This document shows positions 28,501 through 37,700 of a stretch of 64,000 bases of DNA, in pieces. A program made the position numbers and the translations under genes. Origin of the DNA: Apus apus (Eukaryota; Chordata; Aves; Apodiformes; Apodidae); contig NC_067291.1 of NCBI RefSeq assembly GCF_020740795.1, forward strand, positions 12,094,780-12,158,779. Direction: 5' to 3'. A model generated the notes under the pieces. It worked only from the letters and a program-made list of their open reading frames with translations, ran no database searches and had not been told where the DNA came from. Numbering within the stretch: position 1 is the first letter of the stretch; each line of letters begins with the position of its first letter.

Positions 28501-28805
28501 GGTGACTGAATGCAGTGAGATCACACCTTTTATTTGTGACCTAGTCTAGCTTTGAATCCACTGTTGCCAGAAATACAAAGTAAAATAATTACAAATCTGT
28601 CAGGAAACGATCTGTTGTTTACAGTTAAGATGATAAGTTCTACTACTTATCTCTTGTCCATTATAAGGCATTTACTGTTTAAATACATTTTTCAGAAGGC
28701 GAATGCAAGGATACAACTCACTACTGTACATTTGTAAAGAAACTAAAGCTATGCTTGATAGACATCTACAAACAAAGATGTTGTCAGTCATGTCAAGAAA
28801 TGTAA
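3473..28805 (+). CDS. ADAMTSL3: ADAMTSL3, 3' part of the gene (11 coding exons to stop)
   Basis: Gene-level entry; exons follow separately. ADAMTS-like 3 is a secreted extracellular-matrix glycoprotein related to ADAMTS proteases but without the catalytic domain. The eleven exons join in frame to about 892 codons: a first Ig-like domain, a long linker, further C2-type Ig-like domains, thrombospondin type-1 repeats with W-x4-W-S/R-x-C-S-x-x-C-G cores, and a six-cysteine PLAC module before the TAA at 28803-28805. The 5' half (signal peptide, first TSRs, cysteine-rich and spacer regions) lies left of the window. ADAMTSL1 has the same domain order. I chose ADAMTSL3 because the following genes are SAXO2 and EFL1, which share human 15q25 with ADAMTSL3, whereas ADAMTSL1 is on 9p. 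Splice phases agree at every junction. Confidence 0.9.
4554..6735 (+). other. ADAMTSL3: ADAMTSL3 intron
   Basis: A 2.2-kb intron with consensus GTAAGT donor and TGCAG acceptor. It holds a small antisense CR1 3' fragment near 4998-5066 and an open stretch at 5195-5415 that is discussed among the rejected items. Nothing else was recognised. Confidence 0.8.
4998..5066 (-). mobile_element. CR1 3'-end fragment
   Basis: The stretch with ggttggaaaggacctctga and then atcatgtagtccaaatcctctgctaaag matches the conserved 3' UTR of avian CR1 read on the minus strand (complement of the ...ctagatgatctt...ccaaccc... tail). Only the final part of an element is present, as is usual for 5'-truncated CR1 copies. 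Confidence 0.75.
6736..6863 (+). CDS. ADAMTSL3: ADAMTSL3 exon: second half of the second Ig-like domain
   Basis: A 128-bp exon in phase 2 to phase 1, acceptor TGCAG at 6731-6735 and donor GTAAGA at 6864. It completes the Ig fold begun in the previous exon, with L-Q-I-Q-N-P (E strand) and E-R-E-L-G-T-Y-G-C (F strand with its cysteine). Confidence 0.92.
7183..7311 (+). CDS. ADAMTSL3: ADAMTSL3 exon: start of the third Ig-like domain
   Basis: A 129-bp phase 1 to phase 1 exon with acceptor TTCAAAG and donor GTAAGT. It encodes an inter-domain linker and then V-V-G-G-T-I-M-A-R-T-G-A and L-V-E-C-P-V-K, the A'/B strands of an Ig domain of the G-G-T-I-x-A-R-x-G-A type found in ADAMTSL1/3. Confidence 0.92.
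7312..16695 (+). other. ADAMTSL3: Large ADAMTSL3 intron (9.4 kb), no gene seen
   Basis: The largest intron of this gene in the window. It is AT-rich, with homopolymer T runs (10629-10645, near 12720 and near 12840) and C-rich patches (near 13506 and 14149). A CTCF-like motif lies at 10155-10167. No LINE, tRNA or coding exon was recognised; the open stretches up to 133 codons look like chance. Confidence 0.7.
10155..10167 (-). promoter_or_regulatory. CTCF-like binding motif
   Basis: On the minus strand the bases read CCAGCAGGTGGCA. This fits the core CTCF consensus CCASYAGRKGGCR at all 13 positions. It lies deep in the 9.4-kb ADAMTSL3 intron. Occupancy cannot be judged from sequence alone. 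Confidence 0.45.
16696..16878 (+). CDS. ADAMTSL3: ADAMTSL3 exon: rest of the third Ig-like domain
   Basis: A 183-bp phase 1 to phase 1 exon (acceptor TTTAAAG, donor GTAAGT). It encodes G-V-P-Q-P-N-V-A-W-F-K-K (C strand tryptophan) and N-V-S-N-E-D-A-G-T-Y-T-C (F strand), closing the Ig fold. N-V-S is a potential N-glycosylation sequon. Confidence 0.94.
16879..18915 (+). other. ADAMTSL3: ADAMTSL3 intron, no gene seen
   Basis: A 2.0-kb intron between two phase-1 junctions. Overlapping open stretches on both strands near 17570-18124 look accidental. No repeat family was recognised. Confidence 0.7.
18916..19035 (+). CDS. ADAMTSL3: ADAMTSL3 exon: start of the next Ig-like domain
   Basis: A 120-bp phase 1 to phase 1 exon (acceptor TTACAG, donor GTATGC). 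After a basic linker with G-S-R-R-K-R it encodes A-I-G-T-N-V-S-V-V-P-G-D-T-L-R-I-G. This is the A'/B strand region whose B-strand cysteine is supplied by the next exon. Confidence 0.92.
19130..19192 (+). mobile_element. CR1 3'-terminal fragment
   Basis: A short piece of the CR1 3' UTR: 'gatgaccttttaaggcccc', then ttccaaccca, followed by the octamer tail cattctatgattctatgatt. It sits in the 0.8-kb intron between two ADAMTSL3 exons. Confidence 0.85.
19838..20050 (+). CDS. ADAMTSL3: ADAMTSL3 exon: rest of the last Ig-like domain
   Basis: A 213-bp phase 1 to phase 1 exon. G-C-P-V-L-P gives the B-strand cysteine, V-H-W-L-F-G the C-strand tryptophan and G-Q-F-Q-C-W-T-S the F-strand cysteine. The donor is the unusual but acceptable GTTTGT. 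The following domain switches from Ig to TSR. Confidence 0.93.
20051..22456 (+). other. ADAMTSL3: ADAMTSL3 intron, no gene seen
   Basis: A 2.4-kb AT-rich intron. It contains a 13-base A run at 21826-21838. No gene or repeat family was recognised. Confidence 0.7.
22457..22640 (+). CDS. ADAMTSL3: ADAMTSL3 exon: thrombospondin type-1 repeat
   Basis: A 184-bp exon, phase 1 to phase 2. It opens with W-E-Y-A-E-W-S-T-C-S-A-S-C-G, the classic TSR tryptophan/cysteine core. The repeat continues with R-S-R-R-L-Q-C and ends S-C-N-T-N-D-C-P-A, giving the six cysteines of one repeat. TSRs of this family are typically O-fucosylated at the C-S-x-S/T-C-G site. Confidence 0.95.
22641..25863 (+). other. ADAMTSL3: ADAMTSL3 intron with antisense CR1
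   Basis: A 3.2-kb intron. Its middle holds the antisense CR1 copy at 23717-24405. The remainder is AT-rich and unrecognised. Confidence 0.75.
23717..24405 (-). mobile_element. CR1 LINE 3' fragment, antisense to ADAMTSL3
   Basis: The minus strand carries the last part of CR1 ORF2 and the 3' UTR. Open pieces at 24199-24402 and 23833-24105 contain R-E-V-I-L-P-L-Y-S-A-L-E-R-P-H and L-F-S-L-K-R-R-R-L-Q-G-D-L-I, then H-W-N-R-L-P-R. The 3' end near 23717-23780 shows the typical block (complement of agaatcatagaatatattgag). The copy is 5'-truncated and its frame is broken. Confidence 0.9.
25864..26068 (+). CDS. ADAMTSL3: ADAMTSL3 exon: thrombospondin type-1 repeat
   Basis: A 205-bp exon, phase 2 to phase 0. 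It encodes R-W-V-T-S-P-W-S-V-C-S-A-S-C-G-N-G and then R-Q-V-T-C and later K-P-C-L-G-Q-L-C. It ends at the codon boundary with CAG before donor GTAAGT. Confidence 0.95.
26933..27042 (+). CDS. ADAMTSL3: ADAMTSL3 exon: cysteine-rich link between TSRs
   Basis: A 110-bp exon, phase 0 to phase 2. It encodes C-S-G-R-C-A-G-R-P and Q-H-R-H-F-L-C-Q, then P-N-A-P-C-D-E-G-K. It resembles the C-x-G-R-C-x-G-R linker that joins TSRs in ADAMTSL1/3. Confidence 0.9.
27585..27903 (+). mobile_element. CR1 LINE 3' fragment
   Basis: A diverged CR1 end: decayed ORF2 remnants (cctcatgaggggaggc; aacactggaacaggttaccc), then gtggggtctccatccttgg and the tail cttccaatattggttctatc, attctgtgaat. It lies just before the penultimate ADAMTSL3 exon. 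The left edge is approximate. Confidence 0.8.
27949..28163 (+). CDS. ADAMTSL3: ADAMTSL3 penultimate coding exon: last thrombospondin type-1 repeat
   Basis: A 215-bp exon, phase 2 to phase 1, acceptor CTCCACAG and donor GTATGT. It encodes Y-W-R-T-G-P-W-R-P-C-S-V-A-C-G-S-G and then R-R-V-Y-C and H-V-T-S-C-G, a complete TSR. Confidence 0.95.
28696..28805 (+). CDS. ADAMTSL3: ADAMTSL3 last coding exon: PLAC module and stop
   Basis: A 110-bp coding part entered in phase 1. It encodes the PLAC (protease and lacunin) module with six cysteines: E-C-K, H-Y-C, K-L-C, R-C-C and S-C. It ends at Q-E-M-stop with TAA at 28803-28805. PLAC modules close many ADAMTS and ADAMTSL proteins, which supports this as the true C-terminus. 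Confidence 0.95.
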
Positions 28806-30385
28806 CCCTGATATGGAAAGTTCAAGATGCTGCAGTGAAGAGATGAGACGAGAGGTACATTAAACTAGCCTGCTCCAAGTATATTATGTAAAGAAGATAT
28901 TAGTCTTAACAGTGAAATGGAAACATGGGGCTAATGAAAAAACAGTATTGCAGATTGATGTGCTGGACAGGGCATTTTTTTTTCTGGGAACTTTTACTCT
29001 CCACTCTTTGCAATGGAACTTAAAATGTTTTAAACATTTTCGTGTCTGGATTAGGAAGATAATGTCATGGCATAGCAACTGCAAAATTTTACAGGCCATC
29101 ACATGATAATTTCATCAGAAGAAAAAGCACTATGTAAAAGCACTAGGTAGTGTGACTGTCCTTAATTTATGAGAAAAACAAAGTCACAAAATCCTTTGAA
29201 GAATTTTGGAAATCAGTGACTATTGACCCCTAAGTTTTGCTTTCATTATCAAATTTTACACAATTTTTAAATTTATAGAAGCTGTGGCTTGTAGCTGTAA
29301 AATTTTTGGCAGTGACTTGATTTCCATAAACAGCTTGTGCTTAAGGGTCAGTCTCACAGGATCTGTTTTACTGACATTAGCTGTCAGATGGATACACAGA
29401 AGTACATTTCATTTTTTGTGCTTGTATTTATGCGTCTGGAACAAAAGACATTGTAGATGTTAGTGCAATTTTCTAAACAGCAAAAGATCTGTTTTGAATA
29501 AATTAGGTGTCATTTTCCATTGTTTCAGTTCTTCTTCTCCCACCACTGAAGTACAAGCGAAGTTCTGGCATGATTAGACTTTTCTACTGTTTTTAAATTT
29601 AGACACAAGGCTTCCTTGTCAGAGCTGTGAATGAAATGCTAGCGAGCACTGTTCTCACATCAAGTCAAATGAGGAGTCCATAACTGGCCAAATGTGACTC
29701 CCACATTATCTGTTTTGAAAAAAAATCCCCCATACTAATGGTAAGATTATCCAAGGAATTATTAATTATGAAGAAATCTATTTTTGAGCAGTTTTCTATC
29801 TAGATGACTTTTCATCATGACCAGTAGCCATTTGAATCTTTTGTAAGTTGATAATCAACTCTGATTATGATATTTCCAGGGAAATTATTTTCCATGTCAT
29901 GAAATACGCTTTATTAGGGGGCTGGAAGCAGAGAGAACCCCATAGGAGCCAGCAGGCAGATGTGCCTTTATTCTTTTGTAGTTTCCAAACTACTGCACAT
30001 GTTGAGGCCTGAATGCTTGTATTGACTTGGATCTTGTGTTAAATTACTGACTAGGTTACATGCTAATTAGTGGGCATGCTGTAAGAACAGTTAGAAATGG
30101 CATTCCTGCCCAGGGGGGTTGCATCACTGAACATTAGATTAGCACTACTGTATAGAAAATGTTTAATGTGGACTATTGTGTCCAAGGATGACTGCAAGGA
30201 GAGGATATTCCTGATCAGTACCTTTTTTAATCAGCAATGGGTCTTGATTGCTTAAGCAGTTTTTTTATAAATTAAAAGAAAACATTTGTAAGATACTTTT
30301 GTAGATATTTATTGTCTGATTTAAAAGTGCAATATTTTGTTTTGTACAGTGTTTAATAAAGATTTTTGGACATATATTTTTTCTT
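28806..30385 (+). other. ADAMTSL3: ADAMTSL3 3' UTR
   Basis: Non-coding, AT-rich sequence after the stop. The best poly(A) signal is AATAAA at 30355-30360, just after a T/G-rich stretch (gttttgtacagtgttt). The end given is an estimate 20-25 bases downstream. Earlier or later alternative sites (for example AATAAA near 30633) are possible. Confidence 0.6.
30355..30360 (+). terminator. ADAMTSL3: Poly(A) signal of ADAMTSL3
   Basis: Canonical AATAAA, followed after the cleavage region by T-rich sequence (tttttggacatatattttttc). Confidence 0.6.
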
Positions 30386-33300
30386 ATTATCAAAATTTCT
30401 TATTCATGTTTTTCCTTTATATTTAAAATTTTCAAATGTTAACACATGGTAATTTTGTTTTGTGGCTTTAATTCTGTCTTTGGTTAAGTATGCATGCTAT
30501 ACAGAAGCAGTGCTGTAAATGTTTGTTATTGCAATTGGCATGACATTCCTCTGTAGATTATTTTATTGCTTCTCCAGTAACTAAAGATGTCTAATATTTA
30601 GCTTTCTTCAACACAGTTTTGCTATTTCTGAAATAAACTCTAGTTTGATTATTCAACACTGTGATTTGCCAGAGGTTGTTTATTACTGTGATGTCCATGG
30701 TAGCTGTGCTTTAATTCCGTGTTATTTTATCAACCTACCATGTTCATAATTCTGGGACTTTTTCAAAGCTAAGATTAGTTCTGATTTTTGAGAACTTATC
30801 AGACAGATTGTCAGCTCCATTACAGTCTGCTTGTCCTGCTATTTAAAGCCAACATGAATGTAAGCTGGCTGAAAAAGTGGGGAAGAGAATTTGCTCAAAT
30901 CCATACAGCTCTCACTGAAATCTAGAATCAGGATTCTGTAAAAAGGTGGAATAAAGTTACATTTCTTTGCCAGGCTTTCCTCTACTGTAGATTTTGTTTA
31001 GACCTCACAGAACAGCTCTATGTTTCATATTTAGAGGATGATGGCAATAGCTATGTGAAAAAATTATTGTTTCAGAATATTCAATATGTGCAATAGTTTT
31101 TAGAAAGACGAGTCTCATAAATAATAAGAACAAGAAAAGCTTTTAAAAAGTATGAAATGGAAAAAAAAGTCCAGCAACGAAATTGTGGTGTTTCAGAGTT
31201 ATCCGACATGATAACATTGGCAAAGGTGCACGGGTCTATTTCATTTTCTTTTTTTGTCACTAATGCATTCTTTCTGTGCACTCTTTAAAAAAACAACAAC
31301 AAACAACTCTGTGGAACATTTCTGTGGTGTGTACTTTACAGCACAGTGCATAAAAAGCAATTTTAGAACTGCAGTTGTTTTCATGAGTAACATAACTTTT
31401 CTGCTTTTACATCTTGCTTTAGAGCATGACATCATAAAATGCTTTTTTAACAACTGTTATTTTGGGAAATAGTAGTTTTCCAGCCTGCTGTTCATTCTCT
31501 CTGCATTTCAATAATATGGTGCTTATGTAAAAACTGACTTTGAGTACTGAACACTGTGTGAAAGGTTTATAATATCATCTGTTGCTTTTCCTGGAAGCAC
31601 AACCAGTAGGGTGGGGCCCTTTCTACACTAATGTAATAATGGCTTCTCTCTTTCACTGTTAAACTTAGGGGGAAATATTAGGGGCAAAATGAAAAGGTAT
31701 ATGCCCCCTCCACCCTAAAAAAATACTTCAAACACATTGGCAGAGAAACTGTTAAATGCATCTGAATATGCTCTCCACTTCCTGTCAAAAATTGTTGTAC
31801 TATGCTGGTAGGTGGCAGCAAATGGCTTTTCATAACTTAAGGGGCAGGGGGTGGGGGGGAAGTGACTTAAGAACTAAAAAAAACAGTTGTGAAAATTACA
31901 AAAAGCATCTGGGCTCACTCACTTTGTTTTTTTTAATTCTCTTCCTCACTAGAAAAGAGAGCTGAGGGATACTAGAAGTTTCTTTAAACTTCGCAGCAGG
32001 TACCAAGATTGTGTATAGGATATGGACTTGGGTAGGTGTCCAGTTGTGGCCAGACAGAGAATGACTCAAAAAGAAAAGGGTGTTTGTAGTTTGTTTTTTT
32101 CTGTGGTACAGAAGGAGGAGAATGAACTGGATTTTTTCCTGTCCTGCTTTCAGGATATTACATATTGCCAATCCAAAGGATGTCCTTTATCCAGCTGGGG
32201 ATGTGAATAATCTTCAGAGAGAAAAGTTTAATTCAATTGTTGTTTCATTAACAGACTAAATCATATTACAAAAACACAGTACAAAGACAAAAATTACCTA
32301 AAAGCAACTGATGCTGTGATGAAGTCTGGAGTGCTCTTCTGTAATGCTCTTATGCACAGCTAATATACTCAGTTCAGCTTTCTTCCTTGCATTTGATCCA
32401 GTTCCTGCTTTCAACACGTTTCCATCATTGGTCTTAGTCCTTTTATTGCTGATTTGGTTTATAAAGAACAAGCAGACAATTCTTCAGAACCCAAATGACT
32501 GCCCTACACCACTGCATGCAAGATGTGCAGTGCTGAAAAACACCCCCTGCAGTAGGGAGAGAACATGATAATACTGTCAATTGTGGCTCTATTCACTGGG
32601 ACCTGCTTAAATGATGAACATAACAGGACTGAAACCAATTCACCTAGTTTTCTCAAAATTAGGTGAAGATACATAAAGAAAATATAAAATACCTCATCCA
32701 GGGGTATAATCATTATATGTACAATTTCTTTGAACTTTTTGTTTTCTGTGTATTTGCAACAAGTAGCTCTTTGAAGAGCAGACAGACTGAAGCCAGGCTG
32801 TCAAGTGATTTCTGCATTTTGGCTGCTATTTTTTTTTACCAAATTTACACTGGTTTCTGTTAAATCTACAGACACAAAATTATCTGCCATTTTTCACTTC
32901 AGAATGCATCTGCAGTGAACTTTGGCAGTGATAACAGGCTGTTAGCTCTAAAAATTAGGTAGCAGGATCAAAAACTGTGGTGGATAGATGGTTTTGAGCC
33001 TCATCCTCTGCTTCCTCACCATCTACCTCAGCGACTTGAAAACCAATAATCTGCAAAATCTCTGTGTGAAATTTGATTGAATTTGCACACTGGATTTAAA
33101 AATTATTCCTATGGGGAGAACACACACTTAGAGTGTCAGTGTCCCCAAAGCTTTGCATCAGCTTTGTTTTCTTGGGAAGTGAGGCTGAAATGCACTATCA
33201 TGGAAATTAGGCAACAGAGTCTAACTACCTGCTTTTTTATGTGTGAGGAATTTCAAGTATGTGCACAGAGAAAGAAAAAGGTTCCTTCTGGTTAATTGCT

Positions 33301-33796
33301 ATTAGAAGTCACAGTGTGACCCTTATACTCACCTCAGAACTGAATGAAGGAAAAGTAATGATGACTAAAGCTAAAACCAGGTTTTTAGAAATCACATGAT
33401 GTCATGGGCTGCTATCTTATTATTTGGACAGCAAAATGTAAAGAAAAAATATTCTTCTCAGATTCCTCAAAGAATTGATGAGAAGAAAAACTACACTGAT
33501 GATCTAGTTATTTTGAATCAAATTCAGTATCAAAAAGTCAAGGAAACAAGAATGCACAATCCAAAAAAAATAATAGATGCCATGTCAGATGCACTATTCC
33601 TAGAAAAATTGGCAAATCTTTTATAGCATTTTAATACACTCCTGGTTTTACTTTGATTTTCTTCAAGCTATTAGTTTAAATGCTTTTAAAAATCAGAATT
33701 TGCATGATTTAATTTGCTATCATTGATATTTAAAGAAAAACAAACAATTAGGATTTGAATTATTTCACCAGGGTGCTTGAAACGCTGCATTAAATA
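30386..33796. other. Intergenic gap between convergent ADAMTSL3 and SAXO2
   Basis: About 3.4 kb, including the SAXO2 3' UTR at its right end (candidate minus-strand ATTAAA signals near 33710 and 33632). It contains a partial CTCF-like motif at 31805-31818. An orphan plus-strand coding-like stretch lies at 33396-33626. No tRNA, repeat family or known gene was recognised. Confidence 0.6.
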
Positions 33797-34779
33797 TTAT
33801 GACACAACAGCTACCTCCTTTGGAATGGGATTACTATTTGACTCGGAAAATTCTGGAGTAAGCTGGCGGAAGAATTTGTGACCATGAGGATCTGTGCTTA
33901 GATAGATGTAACCTGGAGGAGATGGGTAATTTGCTGGGCAGATCTCTTGTTTCTTTGGCGTGTATTCTGTGCTATACATCGTTTCACCTTGAAAAGGAAC
34001 TGAATTGGTAACCATGGCATGTACAGGTTTGAAGCTATGAGCTGGAATGATCTGATGTGGTATGTAATGAGATCTGAATGTAGTTAAATCATAAAATTTT
34101 CCTGTGGGTTTTGGAATTTCCTCCTGTTTCTTAGTAATCTCTTGCCGACAGCTGCCCCAGGCTTTAAAGTCTTCCCTCGTAGTAGTAATCCCTTGAAAAG
34201 GGGCGTTGGTTCTTCTGCTATTAGAAGCTGGTCTTATTGGGACAGCAGGAGAAATCTCATGCTTAACATAATCAAGATGGCTTGTGGAGTTAAAATCCAT
34301 GTTTCCTGGGGGTGGAACATACTCTTCTGTTTTGCGGAGCTCAGGCAAGGAGACCAACCATGGCTGAAAACGATCCTGGAATTCAGTGACTCCATTAAAA
34401 CGAGCATTGGATCCAACTTTTGCATTTTCAGGCTTGCAGCTTTTTGCAAGTTGCCCAGGTAGCCCTTTAAAATCATTCCGGTGGGTAGTGAGATCTTGAA
34501 AGGGTTGGTTGCTTGGCTTGTACTCTTCTTTTGACCTGACAAATTTTGGTTCCAGTGGATGAGCAATGTAAGAGGTGCGGTGGCTGGTAGTGCCATTGAA
34601 AGGTCCATCTGAAAGCTTGGCCACACAGGGAGGTTTGAAACTTTGCCTGGGATTCAGTTCCCTAGGAACAAAGTCATCTTGAAACGTAGTAGAATTTCCA
34701 AACTTCACTGTAGGTGGGTGGTATACATGCTCCACCGTACTACGTTCCCTTCTTTGAACTTCCCATGTCCTATAGTCAT
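33797..34779 (-). CDS. SAXO2: SAXO2 last coding exon: Mn repeats
   Basis: A 983-bp exon holding residues 142-468 and the TAA (33797-33799). It is entered in phase 1 after the minus-strand acceptor CTTAAAG. It contains most Mn-type repeats: units of about 30-35 residues recur with cores F-G-N-S-T-T-F-Q-D-D-F, F-N-G-T-T-S-H-R, F-Q-D-L-T-T-H-R-N-D-F, F-N-S-T-S-H-L-D-Y, F-Q-G-I-T-T-T-R-E-D-F and F-Y-D-L-T-T-F-R. The upstream AUG of the open frame (34831) lies in the intron and is not the gene's start. Confidence 0.94.
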
Positions 34780-37700
34780 CTTTAAGGCAAAAACAAAACT
34801 TTACCATAAAAATGTTACTAATTAAGACCATTCCTTTAAAATTAAGCTAAATTATTTCAGTAGTAAATCTTGCAAAACAAAGAAAATGGATGTAAGTGAG
34901 AATGATGATGTTATCTGTGTGTTTGTGACGTGACAAAAATGTCTTCTATAATTGGTGTGATAAAAACAGACCAAAAAAATGCACACTTTCCCCTATCTTG
35001 ACTATTTCCTCAAGGAAAATGTTGCATGTACAAATTTAGTGTGCTTTATACAGATAATAGCCATATATAGGTTTTATATAAAATATATTTTACTTAGAAC
35101 TTTATGCAAATATGCAAGACTGAAAGCAACCTTGTAGGTTGATGGGTCTTGTTCACTACTAATAGGGAGAATTCTCTCTCACAGTTTCCAAATAAATATT
35201 ACACATCATCTTCAAGCTTGTTGGGATATTTTTTTTCTTTGCTTCTGGGTTTTTTTTTGCTAACAGACTGTTCTGCTACAGTTACAAAACTTACTGTCCG
35301 GTCTACACTTCTCACAGGCAGTTGAAATCAATTTGTTGTCTTGCAATCACTGTACTTCAGCTTCAGTGTTTCTCACTCCTTGATCCTCACTCCCTGTTGA
35401 ACTGCTAACATACCTTTTAAATGAAGCAGTTGCATGCTCTTAGTTGTATGCTGAGGCTAAATTATTCATTATTTGCTAGCTTACTACTTACAAGTAGGCT
35501 AAATGGAAATATTTACTTTTCCTCATAAATTATTTACAATTACTAAATAAAATGTAGAGAAGCTAGAGAAATATAACTGATTTTTCTGAAGAGCCCTTTT
35601 TCCCGAATTTCATCCTTCCAACTCTTTCAGTCACTGCACTTTCTCCTGGGCTTATTTTGCACCAAGCATTCCAACGTCCTGCTTAAGCAGCCAGCTCTGA
35701 TTCTCATCATGTCAACTATCTTTTCAATACCACTGTGTCTCATAATCAGGAACATCTTGATTTTCATCTTGGAACTTCAGTACATCATATCTCATAATTT
35801 ATTGTTATTTACTTTTAACTGGGGCTGCAATGCAGTACGTGTAACAAATTTAGTAACGTACATTTTATGTATAATTCTATACATTTTATATAAAAAAAAT
35901 TCTACTTGTATAAAGTATATCAAGACCACTTGCCAGAATGACTTAAAATGATACTTAGTGCCTTTGTGCTGACCATTGCAGTGGAACAATTTGTGTCAAA
36001 ACAGATCATTACCAGGATGATATGCAAGCTATACAGCACGCCAGAAATAAATCTAAAATCAACTTTTGACCTACTCTGTGGAAAAACACGTGTTACACGA
36101 GCTAAAACTATCTGAAAGATATATTGGCACTCTAATTACAACAAACTTTTGCCTGAGATAGCCTAACCAAGTTTATGTTAGAAGTTCTTTCCTTCTAGCC
36201 ATGAAAACCTTAGAGAAGGCTTTTTGTTTAGAAGCAATAAATGTCACTTCTAAAAATCTGGAGTGCTGAACATCCTAAGACATTGTTACCTGCTTTCTGT
36301 TCTGCCTTACTCTCTGGCCCAAACTAAGAAATCCAGTTTCTAATATAGATAATTCAGAATACCACCTTCTTCTTGGTTATTTCTCTTTATAAAGGCAACA
36401 TATATTACTACCTTGGTAGGTTGGTATAGTATCCAATTTTCCTCCTGAAGTGTGTTTTCTCTCTAGAGGTCTTATTAATACCACTGGTTGTATTTTATGA
36501 ACACTATAGTCTTTCTGGTATGTGGTTCCCAGATCTATCTCTCCTGTCTTTGGTTTATATTCTTCTGGTACCCGAAAAGGTCGCTTCACAATATCATATG
36601 GCAAGTAATCAGATCTGAATTGGGGAAAAAAGGAAACATTGGTTAAAAAAACTTATTTTTTCTGATAGAGTCACTTTGTCATTTTTTCATTATATGGAAA
36701 AACAATTACTTTGTAATGTTTACCCTGAAAAGTCAATCTGATGCCATATGTTAGAGGGATAGGAAGGAGGAAAGAAAGCCATCATACATAAATTTAAGGT
36801 GTCTGATGCATGAAATTGCCTTCATTCAAAGGTAGATGGTGAAGTAACTTTTTCAACACTGAGTCCCATTCCCAGTTACAAAATATTCTTTAAGATGTCT
36901 GAAAGGAGACCAGAAAAAGTTGCTGTAATTTTACAAAGAAATGATCCAAGAAGCAGAAGCAGAACACAGATCAAACTACTACAATTGGCAGCATTTACTG
37001 ATTGTATGAAAAGAAGGGAATATAATCAGAAACAGCATTTCCCTGTTTTTACAGGTGCAAGTTATATTGAAAGGGTGTTTAAACAGCACCTGCAAGTATA
37101 CAAGCAATCTTGCAGAAGGGCATTTGGCCTTTCTATGTATGTCCCTTTTGTTTTTCTATAAACAAATGAAGTTTCCTCTGTTTCCCTTCGAGCTTGAAAG
37201 ACAAACAATAATGGTAAAAGTAAAGGTTTAGGCTCCTGTCACATTATCCATACTGAATGAGCGATGCCTTTTTCTGACTCTCTGAAAGATGCTCTTTAAT
37301 TTTGTAAGCTGAACATCAGAGTCTGTGCACTGACAGGACAGACCTACAGAACTCCTTTACAACTGGCTTTCTTCAATCTCCTCATAATTTAGAACTGTCT
37401 GAATTAAAAATAAATAAGTTTAAAAAAAATATATATCACTGCTCCTTTTTCTGAAGGTTTCATTTTCCCACTATCTCAGATTCCACAAATCTATTACAGA
37501 AAGTTCCCCTACTTGCCAGCTTTTTCAGTCTTGGTGAGACTTAGATTTCCAAAACAGGCTGAAAACAAAGATAAAAATTCAATATTATCTTTACAGGTAA
37601 AAGGATGCTGCAAAGAATGCAAATCTTTTGTATGCATGCTTTACTCTTCTTTATGACCTTTTTGTGGCAACAGTATTTCTACACTCAAAATTTGTACTTG

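Noticed and set aside
34781-34831. Upstream AUG extending the large SAXO2 frame as a single-exon gene
   Set aside because: The extension crosses a good acceptor (CTTAAAG) into intronic, hydrophobic nonsense. Three upstream exons join in phase and restore the conserved N-terminus.
36602-36604. TTG as a start codon for a separate short minus-strand protein
   Set aside because: The frame continues upstream through S-D-Y and joins the previous SAXO2 exon in phase, so this is an internal leucine.
36895-37161. 88-codon plus-strand frame in a SAXO2 intron
   Set aside because: No recognised family, no convincing start context, and antisense to the host gene.
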